This document shows positions 11,283-23,196 of a stretch of 64,000 nucleotides of DNA, one piece after another; position 1 is the first letter of the stretch, and every line of letters begins with the position of its first letter. Source of the DNA: Macrocystis pyrifera (Eukaryota; Sar; Phaeophyceae; Laminariales; Laminariaceae); the NCBI GenBank assembly GCA_031763025.1, contig JASSKH010000001.1, positions 23,065,840-23,129,839 on the forward strand. Reading direction: 5' to 3'. The notes below the pieces were generated by a model. The model was not told where the DNA came from. It was given only the letters and a program-made list of their open reading frames with translations, and searched no databases. The translations under genes were made by a program, and so were the position numbers.

Positions 11283-12040
11283 TGAGTGTGATTTACCGCA
11301 AAATTGAGGCCACGCGTACCGTACAGCACGAAATTAAACGGCGACGGACTCGGCAAAATTCGTTCGTCTACCACGTAACCTGTCAACGGCAGTGGGCTCG
11401 ACGTTCGACGTGACGCTTACCTCGACAACGCCAGGGCTCAGGTACGCATTGCGTACTCAAGACGTCGATCTATCGTGTGGTATTATTTTATTTTGTGGTT
11501 ACTGCTGTGAGTTGAGCGTAATTTACCGCCAAACTGAGACCATGTGTACCGTACAGCACTACTTCACGAGGCGACGGGCTCGGCAAACCTCATGCGTCTA
11601 CCACATAACCTGTCCACGGCAGTGGGCACGGCGCCTACCTTGACAAAGCAAGGGCTCAGCTACGCGTTGCGTACTCAAGAAATTGATCGCGCGGTATGGT
11701 GTGATTGATTATGTGGTCCTGTGCTTTGTTGTTGTTACTGCTGTGGCTTTGAATGTAGCTTTGTTCGAAGAAGGTGTGTTCTTTTTTATGTTGTTTTTAC
11801 TGCTGTGACTTTGAATGTAGTTTACCGCCAAATTGAGACCATGCGTACCGTACAGCACTACTTCATGTGGCGACGGGCTCGGCAAACCTCATGCGTCTAC
11901 CACGTAACTTGTCAACGGCAGTGGGCTCAACGCTAGAAGTGGCGCCTACCTTGACAAGGCAAGGGCTCAGCTACGCGTTGCGTACTCAAGACGTCTATTT
12001 TTGTGGTATTTCGTTCTATGGTGTAGTCTTATATCATACT
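11283..12040. repeat. Tandem repeat, three units of ~230-300 bp
   Basis: Three diverged copies start with a TTTACCGC(A/C)AAA(T/C)TGAG block at about 11290, 11520 and 11820. Each continues through CGTACCGTACAGCAC, CGACGG(G/A)CTCGGCAAA, CGTCTACCAC and GCGTACTCAAGA. The third spacing is longer because of a CTTTGAATGTAG-containing duplication near 11745-11820. No coding function recognised. Confidence 0.85.
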
Positions 12041-12987
12041 ATTAATAGGGGCAATACTTGCTTGTGTGCTCAGTAATCGGGCGACCTCGACGCGAGGAAG
12101 CTCTGGGCTCCTCTACCAACTGAGGACAAGGGGCTGCTGATGGCGACCCGAAGGTTTGGTAACCCTGCTGCTGTAAAATGTGTGGGGGCTTTGGCACCTG
12201 CCGGCTTGTGGGTGTCGGCCGATTGAGATTGTGATGCATAGGAACCTTGTGTGTGAACGGCTTTTTTTTTCTTGTGTTTTTTTTGTTTTGTGAACGGTCA
12301 ACGCAAGAAAAAAAACAAAGAGAAAAATAAACGAAGCCGAGTGTTGAGCAGGTTGGTCTTTGAGGACCCTGCAACACTATGCTGCGAGGAGAGTGCCCTA
12401 TCGACCGCTACAAGCGGCGCGCAGATCCCGGACTAGACACCATGTTTCAAATGTGTTTTCTGCGCAGGGGTCCTCTCTTGCCGGCTAGGAGGCAGCTCGA
12501 TACCCCTCGTGGTGGTAACCTGTCTCATAGTCACTAGCGACCTCCTGGGGTCCATTCTTCGCTTGCGTTCACCACAAATCGCACCTCCACGGGCATGTTG
12601 GCTCCAACGTGCTGGTTGTGGTGCTGCTGATCCATGCTGGCTCCTTCGCTCGCTTTCGTTGATTGACAGGCCCGGTGTTGAGGACGTTAGGTGGGTCTCA
12701 GAGTATTTGGATTGCTCTTGGCCAGGGAAAAACTTGTGTGTACATCCGCACTCCTTTCTGTCTGAGGTTTGACTTCCTGGAGGCGTGTTTCCCTGGGCAT
12801 TTATCATCATCGTCCCCTTTTTGTTAGGTCGACTGACAGCTCGGCATGGAACCTGTCTTTGCTCCGCATGTCAGCCTCCCTGGCAATCCTCTTCAAGGCA
12901 ACCCTCCTCGTTCGGCATCAATCCATTGTCTATCGGGCCTCTCGACGGCTACCTTAGCAATGCCCTGTTGCACCGAACCGCTGTAAC
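12041..12987. other. Unassigned region
   Basis: A minus-strand open frame of ~125 codons (12433-12810) has no domain I recognise. Around 12262-12320 two A/T-rich runs face each other and could form a weak hairpin. The region ends exactly at the 3' end of LINE copy A. Confidence 0.3.
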
Positions 12988-15900
12988 AGTACTTCTTTCA
13001 TAAGGATAAGAAGGGAAAAATATCAAAATGCATACCGAACGGCCGCAGCAGTTGGCGGTACGAGTAGCAAAGAAAGGTCCAACCTATTAGTCGGCCTGGT
13101 ACCTTGCTACCCTATCTGCGGTCTCTCTGCTACTCTCTTCTACCGCGGTTTCCCTTCTACTCCTCCTGTTCCCCCCCCTGACCCCATACACTTGTACGGT
13201 GTTCCCTCTACCCCTCCTGCTGTTACCCCTCCCCCCATTCCCTCTAACACTACCTGCAGCGGATGCACGGCGCTGTCTACTCAGCTTTGCCTCAGCCTCG
13301 TGCCACCTGCCCATGAACTGTTCAGCTGCTTCGAGGATTCCCCGGTACCACTTTCCCGTCTGTTTTGCTGCAGTGGGCCACAGTGCGGTCCCAACTCCAA
13401 AGACTAAGGGGGAGTCTTCCGTTGATCCCTCGGTGGCTTTGAACACTCTAAGGTCCTCAGCAATGGCCCTAGGTCAAGTCTTGGGCTGCCCGCCTGGTTT
13501 CGGGCTCCCCCCACCAGCGATCGTCCCGAACATCAACCGACTGGGCAATCGCCCCTCGTGTTGCCGCACCACAGCCCCCGCAAAGAAGAGTCGCCGTTTA
13601 CGGATGGTCGTTTCGATACTTTCGCATCGTGTTATCCTGAGCGCCTTCGCATACGAGAGGGTGGTGTCGTCGGTGCGTAGTCGGCGCTGGAAATCAATGA
13701 CTCGCAGAAGGACTTCGTGGTGGGCTGATCGAAGCTTGGCGAAGTGGTCCGCATTGAGGGTCCACGTCACGCAACCGTACAGCAAGGTCTCAATCACCTC
13801 GGCCTTCAGCATCCGGACTTTCAGACTAAGCGGTGCGTTCGTCCTATCGTACAGTTCCGGACCATACCGTTTGAGGCATGCCCGCATCAGACGGATTCGT
13901 CGCTCCATTTCGAAGGAGAGGTCAGCGTTCTCGTGGATAATGCCTCCTAGGTACAAAAACTGGGTCGTCTGTTTATACGTTTGGTCTGCAGCTTCGATCG
14001 CGAGCGGTGAGGTGTTAAACGTCTGATCAGGTGTTCGTAGGAGCATCGTCTCTGTCTTCTTCTCGGATACCGTGAGACCTACTGCTTCGAAGACAGTCAC
14101 GATGACTGTCATCATTCTTGCAAGGCCTTCCGCCGACTTCGCGACTATTCCTGCGTCGTCTGCATACAACATGCCCCACACAGCCCTTTGCACGCATGCT
14201 AACGGTTCCTCTTTTCCGACAACCCTGCCCTCTTCGAGATGAACCAAATCCCTTACGATGCATTCGTCTTTGCTCAGGCGTACCAGCACGATGTGTATCG
14301 CAGCGACGAAGAACACGTTGAACAGTAACGGCGATAGTACGCAGCCTTGCCGCAGCCCCTGGGTTACATTGAACCAGTCCGAGTGTTCACCGTCATCCGC
14401 ACGCACGCGAGCCCGCATGCCTTCGTGAAAATTGCGAATGATTGTGAGCATCTTGGTTGGTACACCAAGGCGTGTGAGTACCTCCCACAACAGTTCTCGG
14501 TCGACAGAGTCGTACGCTTTCTGCAAGTCGATGAAGCACATGTACAGGGGGATTTTCTTCTGCCGCCCGAGCTGCTGCAACCGGCGCACGACAAACAGCA
14601 TATCGACTGTTGACCGTGCGGGGCGGAAGCCGCACTGTTCTTCAGGGAGTATATGCTCGGTCTCGCAGTAGCTGCTTAGACGGGACGCAACGATTATCAG
14701 CAACACCTTGCCTGCGTGAGCAACAAGCGAAATATCTCTGTAGTTGTTGCAATCAGTTCTATCCTTCTTTTTATGAAGGGTTTTTATGATCGCATCTTTC
14801 CATTGCTGGGGGACTTCTCCCCTTACCCAAACGTTAACAAGGATACTGTGAAAATACTGCACGAAAGCGGGGTGGTCAAGTTTCAGTACTTCGACCGGGA
14901 GACCATCTGGTCCAACGGCTTTCCAGTTGGACATACCCTTCACTGCTTCCATCATCTCGTCAATGGATGGTTCATTTCCAAGGGATAGTTTCAGCGGTCG
15001 TGATGGCACTAGGTCGATGATCGTGGGGTCAAGTTTCAGCGATTTCGTGTTCAATAGTTTGTGGTAGTGCCCCGCCCATCATTCACGAATTCGCGCTTGA
15101 TCCCGCAACAGCGTGCCATCCTCGTCCATGATAAACTGTTCACTCCTCGCTTTCGTACCTTGCAACCCTACCGTACTCTTCAGGTGCTTATAGAACCCTC
15201 GTTGATCGGAACTCGCGAGGAATTTCTCGGTTTCAGCGAGGTACTCTTCAAAATACGCATTGACTCCTGCGGCGACCACTTCCTGCAGATTCGCACAGGC
15301 GGATCTCAACTTCTTCCACGCTGTACTATCTCGGGGGTAGACACGCAAGAGCTGTCTCGCATCCTCCCTCGCTGTCCATGCTACTTTGAAAGCGGCCACC
15401 GTTTCGGGGGTCTCACACCAACCGTTTCGTTGGTGGCGACGTGGTGGAGGTGGCACCTCTTTCTCAACAGCATTCATGACAGTTGTGGTGAAAAACTCAA
15501 CCATGCCAGACGTGTTACGAGGCTGGGTAGGTTGGTTAAGAGTGGAAACGACCCTCTCGACCATTCGGTGTCGACGCTCTCCATCGGATAAGAAAAGCTG
15601 CCTGTCGAATTCTCGGCGTTTTGGGGGTTTCAGCAATCTTCGGTTAGACGAAAAGTGACCACTAAGTCGGGCCTTGATGTACACGATGTTATGGTCTGAA
15701 TCAGCCTTAGCAGGTGGTGGGGGCTGTGGGACGACTGTAACATTATGTACTCTAGGTCGGTGGACTTGACGAGTTAGCATGTAGTCGATTCGCTTACGAT
15801 CATTCAGGCGGGTGCCGTTGTATGTATGCGATATTCCGCCCTTGCGCGTGCTGAAAAATGTGTTGGCGAGCGCTAGCTTGCAACTGGTAGCGAACGACAA

Positions 15901-16293
15901 AAGCCGTTTGCCGTTATCACTACGAACATCTCGTCCGTATGCTCCGAGCACCCTACATTCATCATCACCGCACCCTTCTATCCTCCCCCCAGTTCGCCCA
16001 TTGGCATCTATAAGCACAAACAAACACTCTTTAGCAGGAATCTGCTCAACCAGGTCCTCCACCTTTCGCCAGAACATGCCTTTCTGCTTGGAGTCTTTGG
16101 TACAATCAGTTGGGGCGTACGCAACGACTAAATTAACCGCATCGCACCGATCGTCCAACTCAAAGCGCATAGACATAAGTCGTTCGTCAATAAACTGCTG
16201 AATGAACTTAGACGTACGGCATATTGAGTCTTTTACTGCTAAACCTACCCCATACAACCCTTGTCTCGCTGCTGTTTTTTCCTGACCTGAACA
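12988..16293 (-). mobile_element. LINE copy A (non-LTR retrotransposon), 5' truncated
   Basis: The 3' end at 12988 and the whole body match LINE copy C (53072-58800). The match stops at about 16293, inside the endonuclease domain, where copy C continues: a 5' truncation typical of target-primed reverse transcription. The 3' end has no poly-A; both copies end with the same CTTATGAAAGAAGTACT. The copy keeps the empty sites for the Harbinger and SINE insertions that split copy C. Confidence 0.9.
13087..16257 (-). pseudogene. LINE ORF2: AP-endonuclease (C-terminal part), reverse transcriptase, C-terminal tail
   Basis: The 5' part (15079-16257) is the C-terminal portion of an APE-type endonuclease: LVVAYAPTD, FVLIDANGRTG, KRIDYMLTRQ and the SDHN motif (ADSDHNIVYI). 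The RT follows (13474-15054): [61 protein letters not shown] and YADDAGIV. The tail has [10 protein letters not shown] and ends ...ADRVARYQAD at 13087. Two point stops break it. At 15079 a TGA stands where copy C has AGA (RERWAG). At about 13471 a TGA stands where copy C has TGG. It is otherwise almost intact, so it decayed recently. ORF1 is missing because of the truncation. Confidence 0.88.
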
Positions 16294-16304
16294 AAAAACA
16301 GTGT

Positions 16305-16490
16305 CTAGCAGTTTGTATCATTTTCTGTCTCATGCAGAGGTCATAGATCGTACTTTGACCTATCTAGTCAAAGTTTCGCAAGCAGCTGTTATAATCTCAT
16401 TTGTTGGAGAGTTGGTTGTTACACACACAAACAATGAAAAAAAAAAAACGGAAAGCCGCACTAAGAAGCTTGCACCGTAAGTGTAACCGA
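16305..16490. repeat. Dispersed repeat R3, left part
   Basis: Matches 63655-63830 closely: TGTATCATTTTCTGTCTCATG, CATAGATCGTACTTTGACCTAT, GTTGGAGAG, TTACACACACAAA and GCACCAAGAA/GCACTAAGAA. The repeat starts where LINE copy A ends. Coding content is not recognised. Confidence 0.75.
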
Positions 16491-16594
16491 GCGTACTAGG
16501 TCAGCACGAAAAGTCAGCCTGCCGTCGGCGGGCTTATAGATAAATGGCATTTGTGTGGACCATTCGGCGTAACTCGGTCCCCTTGCACCATTGC

Positions 16595-17341
16595 TATTAT
16601 TAATAATAGACTCTCGTTCAGGTACTCGTATGTTTATGGTCTAGAACTGATATTTGGGGGGGATTTATTATCTAAAGAAAAAACTTTTCTTCGTCCCAAA
16701 TGGGATAGTATGATAGGGGTGTTAGGAAGTCAAAAACGTTGTCATCGTCCTCTTGCTAATATAAATAGGTATCGTCATCCTCTATGCCACAATTATAATT
16801 ATATTAAACCTCGTGCTAGACCAAATCGAACTTTTAAATATAATCGTATCAGTTGCAGAAATACTTTATCTCTTTTATTGTGTATAAGTCATTTTCTATG
16901 GGGATTTAAACCATAAAGTTACAAACAAAAAAATTGTAAACCTTTAGTTTATTCAAAGAACCCTTCTCAAAAATTAATTGGGTCTTTAGAAGGACGATTG
17001 TATGTTCGTTTATATCGTTTAGGTTTTTTTCGTTCAATTTATTATAGTTGTCAGGCTATTCTTCATAGTAGGGTACCTGGTATTAGTTAATGGGTGGTAA
17101 AAGAACAGGACACGGTGGATATATTCTTCAAAAAGGAGACTTTGTTGAGTTTTGCCCTTCTCAACGTTCTGCTACTGACTATTAGAGCCAGGATAATCGC
17201 CCGTTATAAACGTTTTCGTTCATTTCATGTTAAATTGGAGCGATGGCGTTCATCTATTATTTTAAGTTTGAGCTTCATCTTCAGCCTGCACCAAAAGGAT
17301 ACAGACAGATTAATCAAATTTAACTTTTATTCTTTCTTCTG
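16595..17341 (+). pseudogene. rps4: Mitochondrial-type ribosomal protein S4 fragment in nuclear DNA (NUMT)
   Basis: An AT-rich block unlike its neighbours. Across three frames it reads GGDLLSKEKTFLRPKWD, NINRYRHPL, NYNYIKPRARPNR, YNRISCRNTLSL, YGDLNHKVTNKK, then SLEGRLYVRLYRLGFFRSIYY and HSRV, and KRTGHGGYILQKGDFVEF with SQRSATDY. The part from LEGRL to GDFVEF is the S4 RNA-binding domain (RLD.VLYRLGF, then G.Y.L.KGD), and the block before it fits the N-terminal half of the small-subunit protein S4. At least three frameshifts and several stops make it non-functional. Bacterial, plastid or mitochondrial S4 would all share the S4 core; the lysine-rich, AT-rich style and the organism inferred here favour a mitochondrial source. 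A working S4 binds 16S-type rRNA early in small-subunit assembly. Confidence 0.75.
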
Positions 17342-17379
17342 ATGTGTGTGTCCCCGTTATGTATCCTGTTAGATTAGAT

Positions 17380-17545
17380 GAAGCTTTTTGTAGTTGTTGT
17401 TGTTGTCGTTGTTTTCTTCACAATGAACCGTTCTTTCTACGCGTCGACATTCAGCACAACCAGTGTCCGTGCCGATTCTCTAATCTTAGAGAGATACAAG
17501 TTATGTGGTCACAAAGCTACGCCACAGAGATACTACGTTGCCACG
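17380..17545 (-). mobile_element. LINE 3' tail with (CAA)n end
   Basis: On the plus strand a TTG run is followed by TTCTTCACA, GTCGACATTCAGCACAACCAG, TGTCCGTGCCGATTC and GTGGTCACAAAGCTACGCCACAGAG. Read on the minus strand this is the terminal ~150 bp of a LINE whose 3' end is a CAA microsatellite. The same block recurs at 17893, 18745, 47034 and 47185. This copy ends where SINE copy 1 begins. Confidence 0.7.
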
Positions 17546-17885
17546 TTTTGTTTTTTTGTTATTGTTGTTTTTTAATCACTTTTACTTTCCAGCCTACTCG
17601 TAGGAGGTTTTGCCCTCGACGATCTTCTGGACAAGCCGTGGTCACAGCTGTGGTCCCTTCTCCCCCCCGGTACGTACCTTTATTTGTTGTGGCGCATAGG
17701 GTTCAGCATTCCCACTGCTCGTCGATTTTCATCGAATGTAGCCAAAACTCACGCTTTCGCGCTTTCCGCTTATCAATTTTTTATGCAAGAAAAAGTCCCT
17801 ATGAGCATGCACTCGGTGAGACTTGAACCCACGAAATTGATCTTGACAGGTACGCGGACCACCTGTCAAGCCACCGGGGACGCCG
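17546..17885 (-). mobile_element. tRNA-derived SINE, copy 1
   Basis: Minus-strand copy of the SINE family defined at 58238-58583: T-rich tail first on the plus strand, then CACTTTTACTTTCC, CTCGACGATCTTCTGGACAAG, the C-rich run, and at the right end the tRNA-like head, with box B (complement of GGGTTCAAGTCTCACC) and box A (complement of GGTGGCTTGGCAGGTGG, here with AGGTGG) up to CCGGGGACGCCG. Confidence 0.85.
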
Positions 17886-17892
17886 ACATGCA

Positions 17893-17893
17893 C

Positions 17894-17934
<41 letters not shown>

Positions 17935-18666
17935 TCTTCACATTAAACCGTTCTTCCTACCCGTCGACATCCAGCACAACCAGTGTTCGTGCCGATTCTT
18001 CAATCCTAGAGAGATACAGTTATGTGGTCACAAAGCTACGCCACAGAGATACTACGTTGCCACGTATGCCATGCAATGGGGGTCCACCGGCGTCCCCGGT
18101 GGCTTGGTAGGTGGTCCGCGAGCCTATCAAGATCAATTTCGTGAGTTGGAGTCTCACCGAGTGCATGCTCATAGGGACTTTTTCTTGCATAAAATTGATT
18201 AGCGGAAAGCGCGAGAGCGTGAGTTAGCTGTACATTCGAAAATCGACGAGCAGTGGGAATGCTGAACCCAAGGCGCGATAAGAACTAAAGGCACGTACCG
18301 GGGGGGGGAGAAGGGACGACACCTGTGACCACGGCTTGTCCAGAAGATCGTCGAGGGTAAAACCTCCTACGAGTGGGCTGGAAAGTAAAAGTTATGATAA
18401 AAAAAAAAACAAAAAAAAACAAAAAAAATGTCATCATACTACGTACGACAGGCACGACATGCACATTCCATGATCTAAAGAAACTATTAATAAAACGAAG
18501 CAAAGAGGGGAAAAAAACAAAAACAAAGACAATTCCAAAGAAAAAAAGAAACAAGAAAAAAGAAACAAATATATACCTGGTATATGTACATTAGGCACAT
18601 ACAGCAACAAACCATCGTACCCCCCCCCGCAGAGCATCTGGCAGACACTTGAAAATAAGGAGCTAC

Positions 18667-18697
<31 letters not shown>

Positions 18698-18741
18698 CAC
18701 CACTAGTCGTCAACAGAGTAAGACTTAGAACCAAGGGAAAA
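17893..18741 (-). mobile_element. 5'-truncated LINE 3' end carrying a SINE
   Basis: Begins on the plus strand with a TTG run (17894-17932), the tail block, then SINE copy 2, then resumes at ATGTCATCATAC, TACGACAGGCACGACAT and the A/C-rich 3' UTR, ending at AGAACCAAGGGAAAAAT (18741) where the next TTG run starts. It lines up with 18745-19570, so it is a shorter copy of the same LINE subfamily. Confidence 0.75.
18087..18428 (+). mobile_element. tRNA-derived SINE, copy 2
   Basis: Full-length plus-strand copy. Head CCGGCGTCCCCGGTGGCTTGG, degenerate box B GAGTTGGAGTCTCACC, body with GGGACTTTTTCTTGCATAAAA, GACGAGCAGTGGGAATGCTGAA, a G-run, CACCTGTGACCACGGCTTG, and an A-rich tail with C interruptions. 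It is inserted in the LINE tail above; 47786-47800 keeps the empty site. Confidence 0.88.
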
Positions 18742-18927
18742 ATGCACTGCTGTTGTTGTTGTTGTTGTTTTCTTCACATCAAACCGTCCTTTCTACCCGT
18801 CGACATCTAGCGCAACCAGTGTCCGTGCCGATTCTTCATTCCTAGAGAGATAGAAGATCTGTGGTCACAAAGCTACGCCACAGAGATACTACGTTGCCAC
18901 GTATGCCATCCAATGCCATGCAATGCA

Positions 18928-19272
18928 CCGGCGTCCCCGGTGGCTTGGTAGGTGGTCCGCGTGCCTGTCAAGATCAATTTCGTGGGTTCATGTCTCGCCG
19001 GGTGCATGCTCATAGGGACTTTTTCTTGCATAAAAAATTGATTAACGGAAAAGCGCGAGAGCGTGAGTTAGCTACATTCAATGAAAATCGACGAGCAGTG
19101 GGAATGCTGAACCCTATGCGCGACAAAAAATAAAGGCACGTACCGGGGGGGAGAAGGGACGACACCTGTGACCACGGCTTGTCCAGAAGATCGTCGAGGG
19201 TAAAAGCTGCTACGAGTGGGCTGGGAACTACCTGGTAGAAGTGATGAATAAAAAAAAACAAAAAGAAAACAA
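18928..19272 (+). mobile_element. tRNA-derived SINE, copy 3
   Basis: Plus-strand full-length copy from CCGGCGTCCCCGG to an A-rich tail (ATAAAAAAAAACAAAAAGAAAAC). It lies at the same place in its host LINE as copy 2, next to GCAATGC and ATGTCATCATAC. It carries a CTACCTGGTAGA insertion just before the tail. Confidence 0.88.
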
Positions 19273-20359
19273 ATGTCATCATACTGCGTACGACAGGCAT
19301 GACATACACATTCCATGACCTAGAGAAACTAAAACGAAACAAAGAGGAAAAACAAAACAAAACAAAGACAATTCGAAAGAGAAAAAGAAACAAACATATA
19401 CCTGGTATATGTATGTGTAGCAACAAACCATCGAACCCTCCCCCGCAGCGGCTCTGGCAGACACTTGAAAAGAAGGAGCTACAATAAAAATAAAAAAAAG
19501 GAAAAGGAAAAAGAAGAAAACACCACTAGTCGTCAACAGAGAAAGACGAAGAACCAAGGGAAAAATAACAGGCAAACCAAACAAAGCACAAGGCATGCTC
19601 CAGGTAGCGGCAGCAGTTTATGGTATGAGTAGCACAACCAGGGTCTCCCTGCTGGCCTGCCTGGTACCTTGCTACCCTGTCTGCCACCATCGTCCAGCGT
19701 TCGTCAAGTATGCCCGGCCCCTCGGCGTCAGACAATACGAACCATGCAAAGCAGGCTCGTCATCCACCCATCCACGCCACACGACTCCTTCAATAAGGCT
19801 TGTCAATCGGAGAAAGGAAGAGAAAGAAAATAGAATGAAAATCACATAGGGTCAGCGCAAAGAAGAAAATAAAATGAAACAAAAATAAACAAGAACAACA
19901 GGAAGACAAAGGAAGACCACTTTCGAACCAGCTGCACCAGTTGGTGGTACGAGTAGTATAGGCATGTTCTAATTCTTAGTCTGCTCGGTACCTGGCTACC
20001 CTATCTGCCATCTCCTTCCTACTTTCGTCCACTGCAGTTTCCCCTCTACTCCTCTTCCCCCCCTCTCCGCATCCCTTGGTCGGGTTTTCTGTTACTCCTC
20101 TTGTTGCCCCTCCTCCCCCCATTCCCTTGGACACCACCCACGGCGGATGCGCGGTGCTGCCTACCCAGCTCAGCCTCAGCCTCGTGCCACCTCACCATGA
20201 ACCGTTCGGCTGCTTCCAGGATCCCTCGGTACCACCTCCCCGCCCTTTTTCCAGCAGTGGGACATAGTGCGCGGTCCCAACTCCAAAGACCAGGGGAGCA
20301 AGTTCCGTTGACCCTTCGGTGGCTCGGAACTCCCTAAGGTCTTCGACTATGCATCTATG

Positions 20360-21600
20360 CTAAGTCTTAACCTGTCCGCCAGGTCTCGGCTTCTCCCCAC
20401 CAGCAATCGTCCCGAACATTACCCGACTGGGTAATCGATCCTTGCTTTGCCGTGCCACGCCCCCCGCGAAGAAGAGACACCGTTTGCGGATGGTGGTTTC
20501 GATGCTCTCGCAACGTGTCATCTTGCGGGCCTTCGCGTACGAGAGGGTGGCATGGTCAGTACGAAGTCGGCGCTGGAAGCCCGTGACTCGCAACAGGACT
20601 TGGTGGTGAGCCGTTCGAAGCTTGGCAAAGTGTTCCGCTTTGGGGGTCCACGTCACACACCCGTACAGCAGGGTCTCAATCACCTCGGCCTTCAGTATTC
20701 GGACTTTCAGGCTATAAGGGGGGGCGGTCGTCCTATCATACAGCTCCGGGCCGAACCGTTTGAGGCATGCTCGCATGAGACGGATCCGTCGGTCGATTTC
20801 GAGCGAGAGGTCAGCGTTTTCGTGGGTAATGCCGCCTAGGTACAATAACTGGGCCGTCTGCTTATACCTCTGGCCTGCTACTTCGATAACGAGCGGTGGT
20901 GCGAGGGTTATCTCGTCTGGCGTTTGTAGGAGCATAGTCTCTGTCTTCTTTTCCGACACCGTAAGGCCTGCTGCTTCGAAGACAGTCACGATGACTGTCA
21001 TCATTTTCGCGAGCCCTTCAGCCGACCGAGAGGCAATCCCTGCGTCATCGGCGTACAACATGCCCCATACAGCCCTGCGCACGCACGCCAACGGTTCCTA
21101 CTCCTTCGTTCCGACTACTCCAGCATCACTGAGTTGGACCAAACCCCTTACGATGGCTTCGTCATGGCTAAAGCGTACTATATTATTGATAGTACGACAT
21201 GCAACGAAGCAGCGAAAAATACGTTGAACAGTAACGGTGACAGCACAGAGTCTTGCCGCAGCCCCTGCGTGAGATCAAACCATTCCGAGTGCTCGCCGTC
21301 ATCCGTACGCACGCGAACCCGCATGTTATCGTGGAAATTACGGAAAATTCTCAGCATCTTGGTTGGTACGTGTGAGTACTTCCCATAACAGCTCTCGGCC
21401 GACAGAGTCGTACGCTTTCTGCAGATCGATGAAGCGCAAGTACAGGGGGATTTTCCTCTGTCTTCCAAGCTCTTGCAACGGGCGCACGACGAACAACATA
21501 TCAATCGTTGATCGTGCGGGGCGGAAGCCGCACTGTTCCTCCGGGAGTAATTTCTCGAGTTGCTGAGGCGGGACGCGACGATTTTCAACAAGGCACTGCA
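20360..21600 (-). pseudogene. LINE copy B reverse transcriptase remnant
   Basis: Minus-strand pieces in different frames: [20 protein letters not shown] and [20 protein letters not shown] (21363-21560), [16 protein letters not shown] (about 21230-21290), YADDAGIASRSAEGLAK and [18 protein letters not shown] (20360-21060). Frameshifts and small deletions separate them; the conserved GC of QGLRQGC has become DS. The N-terminal RT half and endonuclease are absent. Confidence 0.8.
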
Positions 21601-22950
21601 ATGCCATGTCATCATACTGCGTACGACAGGCACGATATACCAACCGGCGTAAATGTGCCCGCCCAGGGCAATTTTCTAGTAGTGGGGCCTGGGAGAGGCG
21701 AAAAAAGAGGAGAGGGAAACATTTCCAAGGCTTGCGCAGGCATTCTCGACACGGGTCGCTCAAGTTTTCGAGTTTTGTGTTGTTGCCCGTGCCATGTATG
21801 TGCTCTCTGCTGCGACGCCACCACGAGAGCGCTGTGGTTGGAACCTCGCCCTGACAATAGCCACATTCGAAAGATCTTGTGTAGTGCTACATCATAGGCA
21901 TTTAAAACCACCTCAACTCGTCGGAGCATGGAGAATATATTTATGAATGGCCCCAGCCATCCACGACGCTGATGCGCCATTCTGATGAAATAATGTAACG
22001 ACAGTTTGTTCTTCATATTTTTGCCCCAACGGTCGTTACAATTCCGCCACGCTCTTCCCAAAGCCCCTCCCTCGTCTCTTCTCACGTTCGGATTTGGGGG
22101 AGTAGGCGCTCTCTCTCTACGACAATAACAAACAGCTGCTGCACAGACGCTGCAATAACAGCAGCAACGACATAGCTAGTCCCTGTGATCGTACGAGTTC
22201 CAACAACAGGTGTATATGCTTGCTGTCGGGGTGTCGAGGTGGCTCTGCCTCTCGTTTATACGTTTGGATTTTTTTGTTCTCGCTCGCAACCGCTTGTCAA
22301 CCTTTGCCATCGCTCTACTGGGCATGCTGCTGCTGTGATCTGTGTCTCCGGTCTCGGGGTTGTCCGGTGGCATCACACGATTGTGGGCGGCGTGCTTGCT
22401 GCGTGTCGTAGCTGCCAGCTGCTTGCTGCGCGGTCGTCAGATGCTCCCTCCATCGAGCAGAGCTTTCTATCTGTCATGAGGCGCTTCTCCAGCAGACACT
22501 GCTGCTGTGGCAGGTGTGCCGTGCTGCGATGGGCGGCGGAATTGACAAGCTAGGTTCTGCAAGTCATCATCCAATCAGCGTACGAAGTCTGTCACAATTT
22601 AGTTGGTTTTAGTGTGTGTGATTGGCCTACGTCACAAAGGTTTCAGGCCCCAACATTGCGAAATTGCCTCTACCGGCAATTTTCTAGTAGTGGGGCCTGG
22701 GAGAGGCGAAAAAAGAGGAGAGGGAAACATTACCAAGGCTTGCGAAGGCCTTCTCGATACGGGTCGCTCAAGTTTTCGAGTTTTGTGTTGTTGCCCGTGC
22801 CATGTATGTGCTCTCTGCTGCGACGCCACCACGAGAGCGCTGTAGTTGGAACCTCGCCCGGACAATAGCCACATTCGAAAGATCTTGTGTAGTGCTACAT
22901 CATAGGCATTTAAACCACCTCAACTCGTCGGAGCATGGAGAATATATTTA

Positions 22951-23155
22951 TAAATACACTTAGAACCAAATCAACAACATTCAATCAATCTATAAATATT
23001 TGTGAAATGCAAAGGTTTCAACATGTTGCAACATCATATCAATATCCCTTGTTCGGGTTATATAGTATCAGTGCCCAGAATGATTAGTTAAAATTGTCCT
23101 GTTGACCCGGGCAGCATCCAGGGGAGCCGCTGGCCTATATCTTTGACAAGGAATC

Positions 23156-23196
<41 letters not shown>

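Larger units (their letters stand above)
18745..21640 (-). mobile_element. LINE copy B (CAA-tailed subfamily), decayed
   Basis: Starts on the plus strand with the TTG run, then the tail block, SINE copy 3, the 3' UTR (19273-19900) and the RT body (20360-21600). The 3' UTR is collinear with 47717-48080 plus 50042-50577. The RT differs clearly from copies A and C, so this is a separate subfamily. It ends near 21600 at a short second piece of the tail sequence (GCAATGCCATGTCATCATACTG), which suggests a rearrangement at its 5' border. Confidence 0.75.

Noticed and set aside
13199-14026. Plus-strand frame of 275 codons
   Set aside because: Shadow of the LINE reverse transcriptase on the minus strand; the same shadow recurs at 55415-56008 over LINE copy C.
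22185-22553. Open frame repeated in all three ~1-kb units
   Set aside because: Repeated only because the DNA is repeated; no known motif, and the frame ends differ between units.
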